This document shows positions 23,339 to 30,651 of a DNA stretch of 37,711 bases, piece after piece; the first letter of the stretch is position 1, and each line of letters opens with the position of its first letter. Source of the stretch: an uncultured bacterium (GTDB lineage: Bacteria > Verrucomicrobiota > Kiritimatiellia > RFP12 > UBA1067); the NCBI GenBank assembly GCA_902799385.1, contig CADCAK010000026.1:1-37711 (forward strand). The letters are read 5' to 3'. Below the pieces are notes generated by a model. The model had not been told where the DNA came from, did no database searches, and saw only the letters and a list, made by a program, of their open reading frames with translations. The translations under genes and the position numbers were made by a program.

Positions 23339-26028
23339 GAGCCCGCTTAGGAAAAGTCGAGGCCTTTGACTCGCGCCGCAAGGCCGTTGACGCCGTAGCT
23401 GACTTTCTCGCGGCGAGTGCGCGGGCCGATGCGGCAGGCGCCGCGTCCCTCGCGCACGTCCTCGTCGTCGTGCCGACGGCGCAGAGCGGCCGCCGCCTGC
23501 GGCACGCACTCGCGCGGCGCTTCCCGTCGGGCGTCGTGCCCCCGCTCGTCAGGACTCCTGCGCACCTCGTGGACCTCTCCGCCCCCGACGTCGCCGGTCG
23601 AGCTGACGAGTTGATTGCGTTCAGGGAGGCGAACGGCGGCAAGGGCGGCTTCGACGTCGCCGCGGAGCTTGCCGACATTCGCCGCATCCTCGGCGCGAAC
23701 GCGCTTTCCTTCGCCGACGTCGCCGGGAAGGTCGGCTCGGTACTCGTCGGCGACCTTGCAGATGTCGAGATAGAGCGCTGGCAAAAGCTCGCGGAACTGG
23801 AGTCGCGCTACTTCGCCGCGCTTCGCCTGCGCGGCAAGCGCGACCGCATAGCCGCGCTAAAGGACGCGCTCGAAAGGCCGGTTGGGTTCCCTGGCGTCGA
23901 GGAGGCCGTCGTCGCGTGCGTGCTTGATCCGGTTCCCGTGATGAACCTCGTACTCGGGAAGTCGGGCCTTCCGGTGACGGAACTCGTCCCCGACGTCTCG
24001 TCCGCCCCAGAGCTCAAGGCATCGCAGATCGCCGCCTCGGGGACTGCTACGAGCGAGGCCGCGAAGATTGCGTCGCACTTCGCGTCCGTGAAGCCTGACG
24101 AGGCCCTGCCCGCGCTCTGCCTCGCCGACCCCGAGACCTTTCCGGAGATACAGGGGGCGCTCCGCGCGAAGGGGCTGAGGGTGCACAATCCCTCTGCGAT
24201 GGCGCTTTCGACCTCTTCCCTCGGCCATCTCGCCCGCCAGCTCGCCGCTCTCGCGCGGACGTCCTCGTATTCCGTGTTCTCCGCGTTCGTGCGCGGCGGG
24301 GACGTGCGCCGCTGGCTGAAGGCGGAGCTTGGCATCGACGACGCGAAGCTCACTGCGGCGCTCGTCGATCTCGACAACCGCCAGCGGCAGCTTATCCCCG
24401 AGAAGGTCGACGACATCGCGCCGAAGACGGACCATGCGCTGCGTGCGGTATTCGAGTTTGTGAAGGTTCAGCTTAGGAAGCGCGGCATGCGGCAGATCCT
24501 CGCCTCGATATTCTCGACGCTCGCCCTCGACGAGCGCGACGAGCGCTCGCGCGAGTTCGCGGCGGCCGCCGAGGCGCTGAACGGCCTTGTGGACGAGTGC
24601 TTCGCAAAGGACGTGCCGCGCGACCTCGCGCTTGAGCTGTTCGAGCGCCGCCTCGGCGAGGCGACGTACGAGCTTGAGCCGGACGAGGGCGATGCGATAC
24701 TTACCGACGGCTGGCTTGAGCTACCGTTCCTCGACGCGGACGAAGTCGTCGTCTCCGGCTTCGCCGAGGGCAAGGTCCCAGAGTCCGTCGTCGGCCACGC
24801 CTTCCTGCCAGACTCCCTCCGTCGCGGCCTTGGCCTTGCGGACAACGCGTCGCGCACGGTGCGCGACAGGACGATCCTTGCGATGGCGCTCGCCTGCCGC
24901 GATACGGCGGCGGTGACTGTGCATTTCCACTCCGTGGACGGAAAGGGCGACGTCATGAAGCCGTCGCGCCTACTTTTCGACTGCAGGGACGACGGCGAGC
25001 TCGTGCGTCGCGTGGCCCTGCTCTACGCGACGCGCGCCGGCACGGGCGAGACGCCGCCCGCCGACCTTCCCGACCGCTGGAAGATACGCCTGCCCGTGCC
25101 GCCGGAGCATGCGGAACTCCGCAAGACCTCCCCGTCGAGCCTCGACCTCTACATGCACTGCCCGTTCACGTACTTTCTACGCAAGACGTTCGGCGAAAGC
25201 GAGGACTACCGCGCCGAGGAGCTTGACGCGTCGGAATTTGGCAACCTCGCGCACGACGCGCTTGAGGCGTGGGGCCGGGGCGGGCTCAGGGACTCGACCG
25301 ACGCCGACGCGATCGCCGCCGCGCTCGAGGAGAAGGTCGATGCGCTTCTCGCGGAGCGCTTCGGGCTTGAGATCCCCGCGATAGTCGCACTTCAGGGCGA
25401 GAGCGTGAAGCGGCGGCTTCGCCGCTTTGCCGCGCTCCAGGCCGCGCGCGCGGCGGACGGGTGGCGCGTCATGGCGACGGAGCGCAAGATGAAGGTCGCC
25501 TACGGCCACACGGTCGTCGCTGGGCGGTGCGACCGCATCGACTTCAACGGGCGCACGGGCGAGTGGTGCGTCGTGGACTACAAGACGTGGGACAGCGCGG
25601 CGCGCGCCGCCGCGTTCGAGACGAAGAAGGACGGCACCCGCGTCTGGAAGAGTTTGCAACTTCCGCTGTACTGCGCGATGCTCGACGCGGACCCAGACTT
25701 CCCCGAAGCGAAGCGCGAGCGCATCACGGCATGCTACTGCGTCCTTGCCAAGACCGCCGCCGACACCTGCTATTCCGAGCCGTTCACGGGCGCGGACGTT
25801 CCGGACGCGGAAGCGAAGGTGAAGGAGCTCGTCCTTGGCATGGAGCGCGGCGTGTTCTGGCCTGCGGCCGACACGTCCGAGTGGCGGTGGGATTTCGCCG
25901 ACTGGATATTCAACTCCCCCGGGGAAAGCGTCGATCCAGCATGGGTCGCCGACCAGCTCCGCCGACTGAAATGCAATCCGCAGGAGAGCGGGAATATGGT
26001 ACAATACGCATACACTCCTTCAACATAA
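23320..26028 (+). CDS. addB: AddB-like subunit of a helicase-nuclease (PD-(D/E)XK nuclease)
   Basis: 902 residues from GTG 23320, overlapping the preceding lipoprotein gene by 19 bases. The N-terminus HVLVVVPTAQSGRRLRHAL has the AddB/RexB look: a helicase-like fold without a usable Walker A. The C-terminus has LRKTSPSSLDLYMHCPFTYFL, then the nuclease core GRCDRIDF ... VVDYKTW (D753, K755) and QLPLYCAML, as in RecB-family nucleases. Known AddB enzymes carry a four-Cys Fe-S site with a CxxCxxxxxC tail; I do not see it here. The protein is shorter than the usual 1,000-1,170 residues. With the AddA-like gene at 30652 it would process double-strand ends for recombination. The two genes are 4.6 kb apart, which is unusual for addAB. 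Confidence 0.75.
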   Translation: MPDTAVRARLGKVEAFDSRRKAVDAVADFLAASARADAAGAASLAHVLVVVPTAQSGRRLRHALARRFPSGVVPPLVRTPAHLVDLSAPDVAGRADELIAFREANGGKGGFDVAAELADIRRILGANALSFADVAGKVGSVLVGDLADVEIERWQKLAELESRYFAALRLRGKRDRIAALKDALERPVGFPGVEEAVVACVLDPVPVMNLVLGKSGLPVTELVPDVSSAPELKASQIAASGTATSEAAKIASHFASVKPDEALPALCLADPETFPEIQGALRAKGLRVHNPSAMALSTSSLGHLARQLAALARTSSYSVFSAFVRGGDVRRWLKAELGIDDAKLTAALVDLDNRQRQLIPEKVDDIAPKTDHALRAVFEFVKVQLRKRGMRQILASIFSTLALDERDERSREFAAAAEALNGLVDECFAKDVPRDLALELFERRLGEATYELEPDEGDAILTDGWLELPFLDADEVVVSGFAEGKVPESVVGHAFLPDSLRRGLGLADNASRTVRDRTILAMALACRDTAAVTVHFHSVDGKGDVMKPSRLLFDCRDDGELVRRVALLYATRAGTGETPPADLPDRWKIRLPVPPEHAELRKTSPSSLDLYMHCPFTYFLRKTFGESEDYRAEELDASEFGNLAHDALEAWGRGGLRDSTDADAIAAALEEKVDALLAERFGLEIPAIVALQGESVKRRLRRFAALQAARAADGWRVMATERKMKVAYGHTVVAGRCDRIDFNGRTGEWCVVDYKTWDSAARAAAFETKKDGTRVWKSLQLPLYCAMLDADPDFPEAKRERITACYCVLAKTAADTCYSEPFTGADVPDAEAKVKELVLGMERGVFWPAADTSEWRWDFADWIFNSPGESVDPAWVADQLRRLKCNPQESGNMVQYAYTPST
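25997..26005 (+). promoter_or_regulatory. Extended -10 promoter of the serine hydrolase gene, inside addB
   Basis: TGGTACAAT preceded by GGAATA, within the last 35 bases of addB. It leaves a 45-base leader with GAGGA (26041-26045) before ATG 26051. Confidence 0.65.
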
Positions 26029-26050
26029 ACACCGAAACACGAGGATACGA

Positions 26051-27280
26051 ATGAAAAGACTGATGATCGCACTCGTCGCCGCAGTGGCGATGGCCGGCTG
26101 CTGCACGCAGCCCTGCAACGGAATCAAGGACTCCGGCACGACATACGTCGCCGACGCCCTCGCCCCGTACGTCGAAAGCGGCGAGCTTCCGGGCGCGGTG
26201 AGCATGCTCTACAAGGACGGAGTGACCGAGACTGCGTGCGTCGGCTACGCAGACGTCGCCGCGAAGCGCAAGATCACCGCAGACGACGTCTACATGCAGT
26301 GCTCGCAGACGAAGGGCTTCTGCGGTGTGACTGTCGCGAAGCTCGTCGAGGAAGGCAAGCTCAACCTCGACGATCCGGTCTCCAAGTACCTCCCCGAGTT
26401 CGCCACGCTTTGGGTGAACGGCGGCGAGGCGAACGGCGTAAGGAAGCTCGTCAAGGCCAAGAACGTCCTCACCGTGCGCATGGTGCTGAATCACACGGGC
26501 GGCTTCCCGTTCGAGATCTGCGCTAAGCAGGGCAACATCAAGGGCGGCGGCTGGTCGGGCGGCGCGCCCCTACGCCAGACTGCGGCCATCGCGGCCGCTT
26601 CGCCGCTTCTCTTCGAGCCCGGCACGAAGGTGCAGTACTCCAACACCGGCATCGACATCGGCGCGGCGGTCGTCGAGGTCGTGACCGGAATGAAGTGGGA
26701 GGACTACCTCAGGAAGGAGGTCCTCGACCCCCTCGGCATGACAAGCACCTGGTTCTGGCCGACCGACGAGCAGCTCAAGACGCAGGTCGAGATGTACGAC
26801 TGCCAGAAGGGCGCGCCGGCGAAGTGGCGGCTCCAGAACAACATGCAGCAGCGCCCCTACAACGACAGCCATGTATTCGCGTCTGCAGGCGCTGGCCTAT
26901 GGACGACGGCGCACGACCAGTACAAGTTCTACAAGATGCTGATGAATCTCGGCGTCGGCGACAACGGCGCTCGCATCCTCAAGGAGGAGACGGTAAAGTC
27001 GATTCTCGCCGTCTCGACGCGCCCGAAGGGGCTCGGCGGCTATTCTCTCGGCCTTTCCGCACCCGAGGTTGACGGCGATGACCAGTGGTTCGGCCATGGC
27101 GGCGCATGGGGCACGAACTGCTCCGTCAACTGGCACAAGAAGCAGCTCAAGCTATGGGCGGTGCAGCTCAACGGCCAGCCGAGGCCGTGGGAGAAGGCAA
27201 GGGACAAGGCCGCCGAGGAGTTCTTCAAGGCCGCCGTTGACGCAAGCGGCGTCGATGAGTACACCGGCCGCGTCAAGTGA
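26051..27280 (+). CDS. Serine hydrolase lipoprotein, class C beta-lactamase fold
   Basis: 409 residues. The lipoprotein signal ends AMAG-C17. Catalytic motifs of the beta-lactamase/D-Ala-D-Ala carboxypeptidase superfamily are complete: S85-Q-T-K88, Y196-S-N198 and H349-G-G in WFGHGGAWG. The third motif is HGG rather than KTG, as in esterases and peptidases of this fold (EstB, DAP types). True AmpC enzymes have KTG, so calling it an antibiotic-resistance gene would be wrong on this evidence. It probably acts on an ester or peptide in the periplasm or at the cell surface; substrate unknown. It has its own promoter in the end of addB. Confidence 0.88.
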   Translation: MKRLMIALVAAVAMAGCCTQPCNGIKDSGTTYVADALAPYVESGELPGAVSMLYKDGVTETACVGYADVAAKRKITADDVYMQCSQTKGFCGVTVAKLVEEGKLNLDDPVSKYLPEFATLWVNGGEANGVRKLVKAKNVLTVRMVLNHTGGFPFEICAKQGNIKGGGWSGGAPLRQTAAIAAASPLLFEPGTKVQYSNTGIDIGAAVVEVVTGMKWEDYLRKEVLDPLGMTSTWFWPTDEQLKTQVEMYDCQKGAPAKWRLQNNMQQRPYNDSHVFASAGAGLWTTAHDQYKFYKMLMNLGVGDNGARILKEETVKSILAVSTRPKGLGGYSLGLSAPEVDGDDQWFGHGGAWGTNCSVNWHKKQLKLWAVQLNGQPRPWEKARDKAAEEFFKAAVDASGVDEYTGRVK

Positions 27281-27347
27281 AGCCCAGCTGACCTGTTTTC
27301 CACTACTTTCCCATTTAGTGGGAACAGAGTCAAGTGCGGCGGATTTT

Positions 27348-27356
27348 TGGTATACT
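27348..27356 (+). promoter_or_regulatory. Extended -10 promoter of folK, at leaderless spacing
   Basis: ATTTTT runs into TGG and TATACT (27351-27356). Only six bases (27357-27362) separate the hexamer from ATG 27363, and no ribosome site precedes that ATG. Confidence 0.75.
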
Positions 27357-27362
27357 GTGCGC

Positions 27363-27890
27363 ATGGAGGTTGAGGAGGGGAGAGTCAGGGCGATTGTCTC
27401 GCTTGGGTCTAACATTGAGCCGCGCACGGAATACCTGTCACGCGCGGTCGATGCGCTTGCGGCGTTTCCGGAGACTAAGCTCGTCGCAGCGAGCGGCGTC
27501 GTCGAGACGGAGCCGGTTGACGTCCCGCCCGAATTCGCAGCCATGAAGTTCATGAACCAGGTCGCGGTGTTCGAGACGGCGCTCTCCGCGCGGGAGTTTT
27601 CGCGGCGGATGCATGCCGTCGAAGATGCCCTCGTTCGGCGGCGCACAGTTCGCAACGGGCCGCGCACCATCGACATAGACCTCGTGGACTTCGGCGGCAT
27701 GGTTTCGGACGATCCCGAACTGACGCTTCCTCATCCGCGTGCGCGGATGCGCGATTTCGTAATGGGTCCGCTTGCAGAGCTGGGGCTTGCGGACTGTCTT
27801 GGGTGTTCCGGCGACAGCGGCGCGGCAAATGCGCCGGGAAAGGGGACCGGCGACAGCGGCGCGGCAAATGCGCCGGGAAAGGGGAGATGA
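27363..27890 (+). CDS. folK: 2-amino-4-hydroxy-6-hydroxymethyldihydropteridine pyrophosphokinase
   Basis: 175 residues from ATG 27363. HPPK transfers pyrophosphate from ATP to hydroxymethyl-dihydropterin in folate synthesis. VSLGSNIEPRTEYLSRAV opens the protein, followed by FMNQVAVFET and the signature VRNGPRTIDIDLVDFG, then LPHPRARMRDFV. After the normal end (LAELGLADCL) there is an extra tail of two 13-residue repeats, GDSGAANAPGKGT and GDSGAANAPGKG, encoded by a perfect 39-bp tandem repeat. The tail contains the 17-bp hairpin repeat seen at 9825. The extension is probably non-essential. trxA starts two bases after the stop, so the two are co-transcribed. Confidence 0.93.
   Translation: MEVEEGRVRAIVSLGSNIEPRTEYLSRAVDALAAFPETKLVAASGVVETEPVDVPPEFAAMKFMNQVAVFETALSAREFSRRMHAVEDALVRRRTVRNGPRTIDIDLVDFGGMVSDDPELTLPHPRARMRDFVMGPLAELGLADCLGCSGDSGAANAPGKGTGDSGAANAPGKGR
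27808..27885 (+). repeat. Perfect 39-bp tandem repeat in the folK 3' end
   Basis: Two identical 39-bp units (27808-27846 and 27847-27885), in frame (13 codons). Each contains GGCGCGGCAAATGCGCC, identical to 9825-9841. A small hairpin element appears to have entered the folK tail and then duplicated. Confidence 0.85.
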
Positions 27891-27891
27891 A

Positions 27892-28200
27892 ATGGAGGTC
27901 AATGTAAACGGCGGCAATTTCGAGGAAGAGGTGCTTCGTTCCGATGTCCCGGTTCTCGTCGACTTCTGGGCCGAGTGGTGCGGGCCTTGCATGATGCTTG
28001 GTCCTGTCGTCGCGGAAGTCGCGAAGGAGAAGGAAGGCGCGCTTAAGGTCTGCAAGGTGAACGTGGACGAGAGCCCCGACCTCGCGGCGAAGTTCGGAAT
28101 CATGTCTATCCCGGCGCTTCTTCTATTCAAGGGCGGCGAGCTTGCCGCGCAGAGGGTCGGCTACGCAGGCAAGGACGAGGTCCTTGCGTTCGTGTCCTGA
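27892..28200 (+). CDS. trxA: Thioredoxin
   Basis: 102 residues from ATG 27892, two bases after the folK stop, with GGGAGA four bases upstream. VLVDFWAEWCGPCMMLGP holds the redox pair C30/C33, and the cis-Pro loop is SIPALLLFKGG. The length and order are those of a standard cytoplasmic thioredoxin. It reduces protein disulfides using thioredoxin reductase, which is not in this window. Confidence 0.96.
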   Translation: MEVNVNGGNFEEEVLRSDVPVLVDFWAEWCGPCMMLGPVVAEVAKEKEGALKVCKVNVDESPDLAAKFGIMSIPALLLFKGGELAAQRVGYAGKDEVLAFVS

Positions 28201-28214
28201 CCGCCCGCGCATTT

Positions 28215-28223
28215 TGGTATAAT
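28215..28223 (+). promoter_or_regulatory. Extended -10 promoter at leaderless spacing
   Basis: GCATTTTGGTATAAT: TGG (28215-28217) and a perfect TATAAT (28218-28223). Seven bases follow before ATG 28231, with no ribosome site for that gene. Confidence 0.78.
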
Positions 28224-28230
28224 AGGCGGC

Positions 28231-28590
28231 ATGGAAGAAATCGACTTCGAGGCAGACACTTTTGAAGACATCGTTGCGAAGGACGACCGCTACGACGGTC
28301 GCGCCTATGCGCTTTTGATGGATGTCGTCCACTATCTCACGAAGGACGGCGCCCACGCCAACGCGGAAGACATAATGGACGAGTTCCGCGAGACTGCGCT
28401 CGACCAGTTCGGGCCTCTCGCCTACCGCGTTCTGACGGAATGGGGTCTTAAGTCATGCGAGGACATAGGCGAGATGATGTTCAACCTCGCGGAATCGCGC
28501 CGCATAGGCAAGGACGAAAACGACACACACGAGAGCTTTATCGGCGGGTACGACTTCGAGGAGGCCTTCCTCGGCCCGTACGAAGTCTGA
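28231..28590 (+). CDS. Minf_1886 family protein (Planctomycetes/Verrucomicrobia-restricted)
   Basis: 119 residues. It follows the family pattern: DDRYDGRAYALLMDVVHYL, then AHANAEDIMDEFRETALDQF, GPLAYRVLTEWGLKSCEDIG, MMFNLAES and GYDFEEAF. These small acidic proteins are known mainly from Verrucomicrobia and Planctomycetes (the TIGR04138 family) and have no assigned function. It is therefore a lineage marker for the window. Its promoter's -10 box ends seven bases before the ATG, so the transcript is probably leaderless. The DEAD-box gene follows after 27 bases and may be in the same transcript. Confidence 0.85.
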   Translation: MEEIDFEADTFEDIVAKDDRYDGRAYALLMDVVHYLTKDGAHANAEDIMDEFRETALDQFGPLAYRVLTEWGLKSCEDIGEMMFNLAESRRIGKDENDTHESFIGGYDFEEAFLGPYEV

Positions 28591-28617
28591 CGGAGCGACG
28601 CGCAAACAGAGGCGAAT

Positions 28618-29913
28618 ATGTTTGAGAACACGGTATTCGGGCGGCTTGACCAGAAGCTGCAGCACGCGATAAAGGACGCCGGCTACGAGACGCCGACTCC
28701 CATACAGGAAAAGGCGATTCCATATCTCCTCGACGGGCGCGACCTGATCGGCTGCGCGCAGACGGGGACCGGCAAGACGGCGGCGTTCATGCTGCCGATC
28801 CTGAACCACCTCGTGAGGGAACGGAAGCCGCGCCGCATCGGCCACCCGCGTGCGCTCGTCCTGTCGCCTACGCGCGAGCTCGCCGTGCAGACCGCCGAGA
28901 ATGTGAAGCGCTACTCGAAGTACGCGCAGCTGCCGTTCGCGTGCCTCATCGGCGGCGTGAGCCAGCACGGGCAGGTCAAAGACGTCAAGAAGGGCGCGGA
29001 GACCGTCGTCGCGTGCCCTGGGCGGCTCATCGACCTAATGAACCAGGGCATTCTCTATCTCGACCAGGTTGAGTGCTTCGTCCTCGATGAGGCGGACCGC
29101 ATGCTCGACATGGGCTTCCTGCCCGACATCAAGCGCATAATCTCGAAGCTCCCGAAGTCCAGGCAGTCGCTTTTCTTCTCCGCGACGATGCCGCCGCCAG
29201 TCCTCAAGCTCGCTGGCGAACTCGTCCACGACCCCGCGTCGGTCACAATCTCGCCCGAGACGCCGACGGTCGAGAAGATCAACCAGAAGGTGATGTTCGT
29301 CGCGAAGAGCCAGAAGGACGCGCTTCTCGCGCATCTTCTTGAACAGCATCCCGAGTGGAACAGGGTAATTGTCTTCACCAAGATGCGCCACGGCGCGGAC
29401 CGCGTCGTGAAGAAGCTTTCCCGCGCCGGCATAAACTGCGCGGCAATCCATTCCGACAAGACGCAGGGCCAGCGCACCCGCGCACTCGATGGCTTCAGGC
29501 GTGGCGACGTTCGCGTTCTCGTCGCGACTGACATCGCCTCGCGCGGAATCGACGTCCCCGACATTTCGTGCGTCGTCAACATGGAGCTGCCGCTTGAGAC
29601 CGAGTCGTACGTCCACCGCATCGGCCGGACGGCGCGCGCGGGCGAGTCGGGCGCGGCAATATCGTTCGTGACGTACGAGGAGCGCGGCCAGCTGAAGGCG
29701 ATAGAGCGGCTCATCAGGAAGTCGATTCCAGTAGACCGCGACCATCCCTTCGAGGCGCAGCCGGACCTGCCGCAGCCTGCGTGGGTCGCCCCTGCGCGTA
29801 GCGGGCAGAACAACAAGGGCGGCGGGCACGGGCCGCACGGCAAGCGCCGCCGCAAGTCGTTTGCCGGACGCCGCCAGGTTGACTTCGGGCAGAAGGGGGG
29901 CGGTCGCAGATGA
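28618..29913 (+). CDS. rhlE: DEAD-box ATP-dependent RNA helicase, RhlE-like
   Basis: 431 residues; AGAGG lies 5 bases before ATG 28618. The order of helicase motifs is complete: Q motif (PTPIQEKAI), motif I AQTGTGKT (47-54), PTRELA, motif II DEAD in VLDEADRMLDMGF, SAT (SATMP), and the C-terminal VATDIASRGIDVPD and HRIGRTARAG. A short basic, Gly-rich tail (GPHGKRRRKSFAGRR) would bind RNA. RhlE-type helicases act in ribosome assembly and RNA decay. Its stop overlaps the ATG of the following nucleotidyltransferase gene by 4 bases. Confidence 0.95.
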   Translation: MFENTVFGRLDQKLQHAIKDAGYETPTPIQEKAIPYLLDGRDLIGCAQTGTGKTAAFMLPILNHLVRERKPRRIGHPRALVLSPTRELAVQTAENVKRYSKYAQLPFACLIGGVSQHGQVKDVKKGAETVVACPGRLIDLMNQGILYLDQVECFVLDEADRMLDMGFLPDIKRIISKLPKSRQSLFFSATMPPPVLKLAGELVHDPASVTISPETPTVEKINQKVMFVAKSQKDALLAHLLEQHPEWNRVIVFTKMRHGADRVVKKLSRAGINCAAIHSDKTQGQRTRALDGFRRGDVRVLVATDIASRGIDVPDISCVVNMELPLETESYVHRIGRTARAGESGAAISFVTYEERGQLKAIERLIRKSIPVDRDHPFEAQPDLPQPAWVAPARSGQNNKGGGHGPHGKRRRKSFAGRRQVDFGQKGGGRR

Positions 29914-30623
29914 AGGCGATAATTCCAGCAGCTGGGCTTGGCACGCGCTTTCTCCCCGTGACGCGCGTCGTGCCGAAGGAGATGCTTCCTATTGGCGCGA
30001 AACCGGCGCTTGAGCTCATCGTCGACGAGGCGCGGGCGGCGGGCGCGGACGAGATCGTAATCGTTATCTCCGAGGGCAAGGAGCTGATCAGGAAGTATTT
30101 CGAGGGAACGGCCGACGTCCGCTTCGTCTACCAGAAGGAGCAGAAAGGGCTTGGTCATGCCGTATTGCAGGCAGAGATCGACGACGACGCGCTTATACTC
30201 CTTGGCGACGCGCTTGTGATCGGGTGCTGCGCAGCGAAGGAGATGGTGGAGGTTTCAAAGCGCCACGGCGGCGCGGCGGTCATTGGTTGCGAGCGCGTTC
30301 CGAAGGAGAAAGTCTCGCGCTACGGCATAATGAAGCTCGAGGGCGACCGCATCGTTGACATGGTCGAGAAGCCCGCGCCGGAGGAAGCACCGAGCGACAT
30401 TGCGGTTGCGGGGCGCTATTTGCTCCCTGCCGCTATCTTCGGCTACCTCAAGACGCAGACGCCGGGGAAGGGCGGCGAGATACAGCTCACCGACGCTATC
30501 AAGCGCATGCTCGCCGAGCGCGACGCATACGCATACGTCTATCCCGGCAAGCGGCAGGACATCGGCAATCCAGACGGCTACTTCGCCGCGCTGGAGGCAT
30601 ATCGCGCAGATGGGCGCGTATAG
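29910..30623 (+). CDS. galU: UTP-glucose-1-phosphate uridylyltransferase-like nucleotidyltransferase (short)
   Basis: 237 residues. The nucleotide-binding start MKAIIPAAGLGTRFLPVTRV and PKEMLPI are GalU-like, followed by QKEQKGLGHAVLQAE, RYGIMKLEGDRI, DMVEKPAPEEAPSD, GRYLL and GGEIQLTDAI. It is about 50 residues shorter than typical GalU. The main missing piece is the stretch between KYFEG and QKEQKGLGHA, where GalU has a long helical region. The product would be UDP-glucose or another NDP-sugar for envelope glycans. Given the shortening, a different NTP or sugar preference is possible. It is translationally coupled to the DEAD-box gene. Confidence 0.85.
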   Translation: MKAIIPAAGLGTRFLPVTRVVPKEMLPIGAKPALELIVDEARAAGADEIVIVISEGKELIRKYFEGTADVRFVYQKEQKGLGHAVLQAEIDDDALILLGDALVIGCCAAKEMVEVSKRHGGAAVIGCERVPKEKVSRYGIMKLEGDRIVDMVEKPAPEEAPSDIAVAGRYLLPAAIFGYLKTQTPGKGGEIQLTDAIKRMLAERDAYAYVYPGKRQDIGNPDGYFAALEAYRADGRV

Positions 30624-30651
30624 GACGCGGCCGGGGAATGCAGGGGCCTAC

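Noticed and set aside
26051-27280. Antibiotic-resistance beta-lactamase
   Set aside because: SxxK and YxN are present, but the third motif is HGG instead of KTG, and the protein is a lipoprotein of the esterase/peptidase-like branch, so resistance is not supported.
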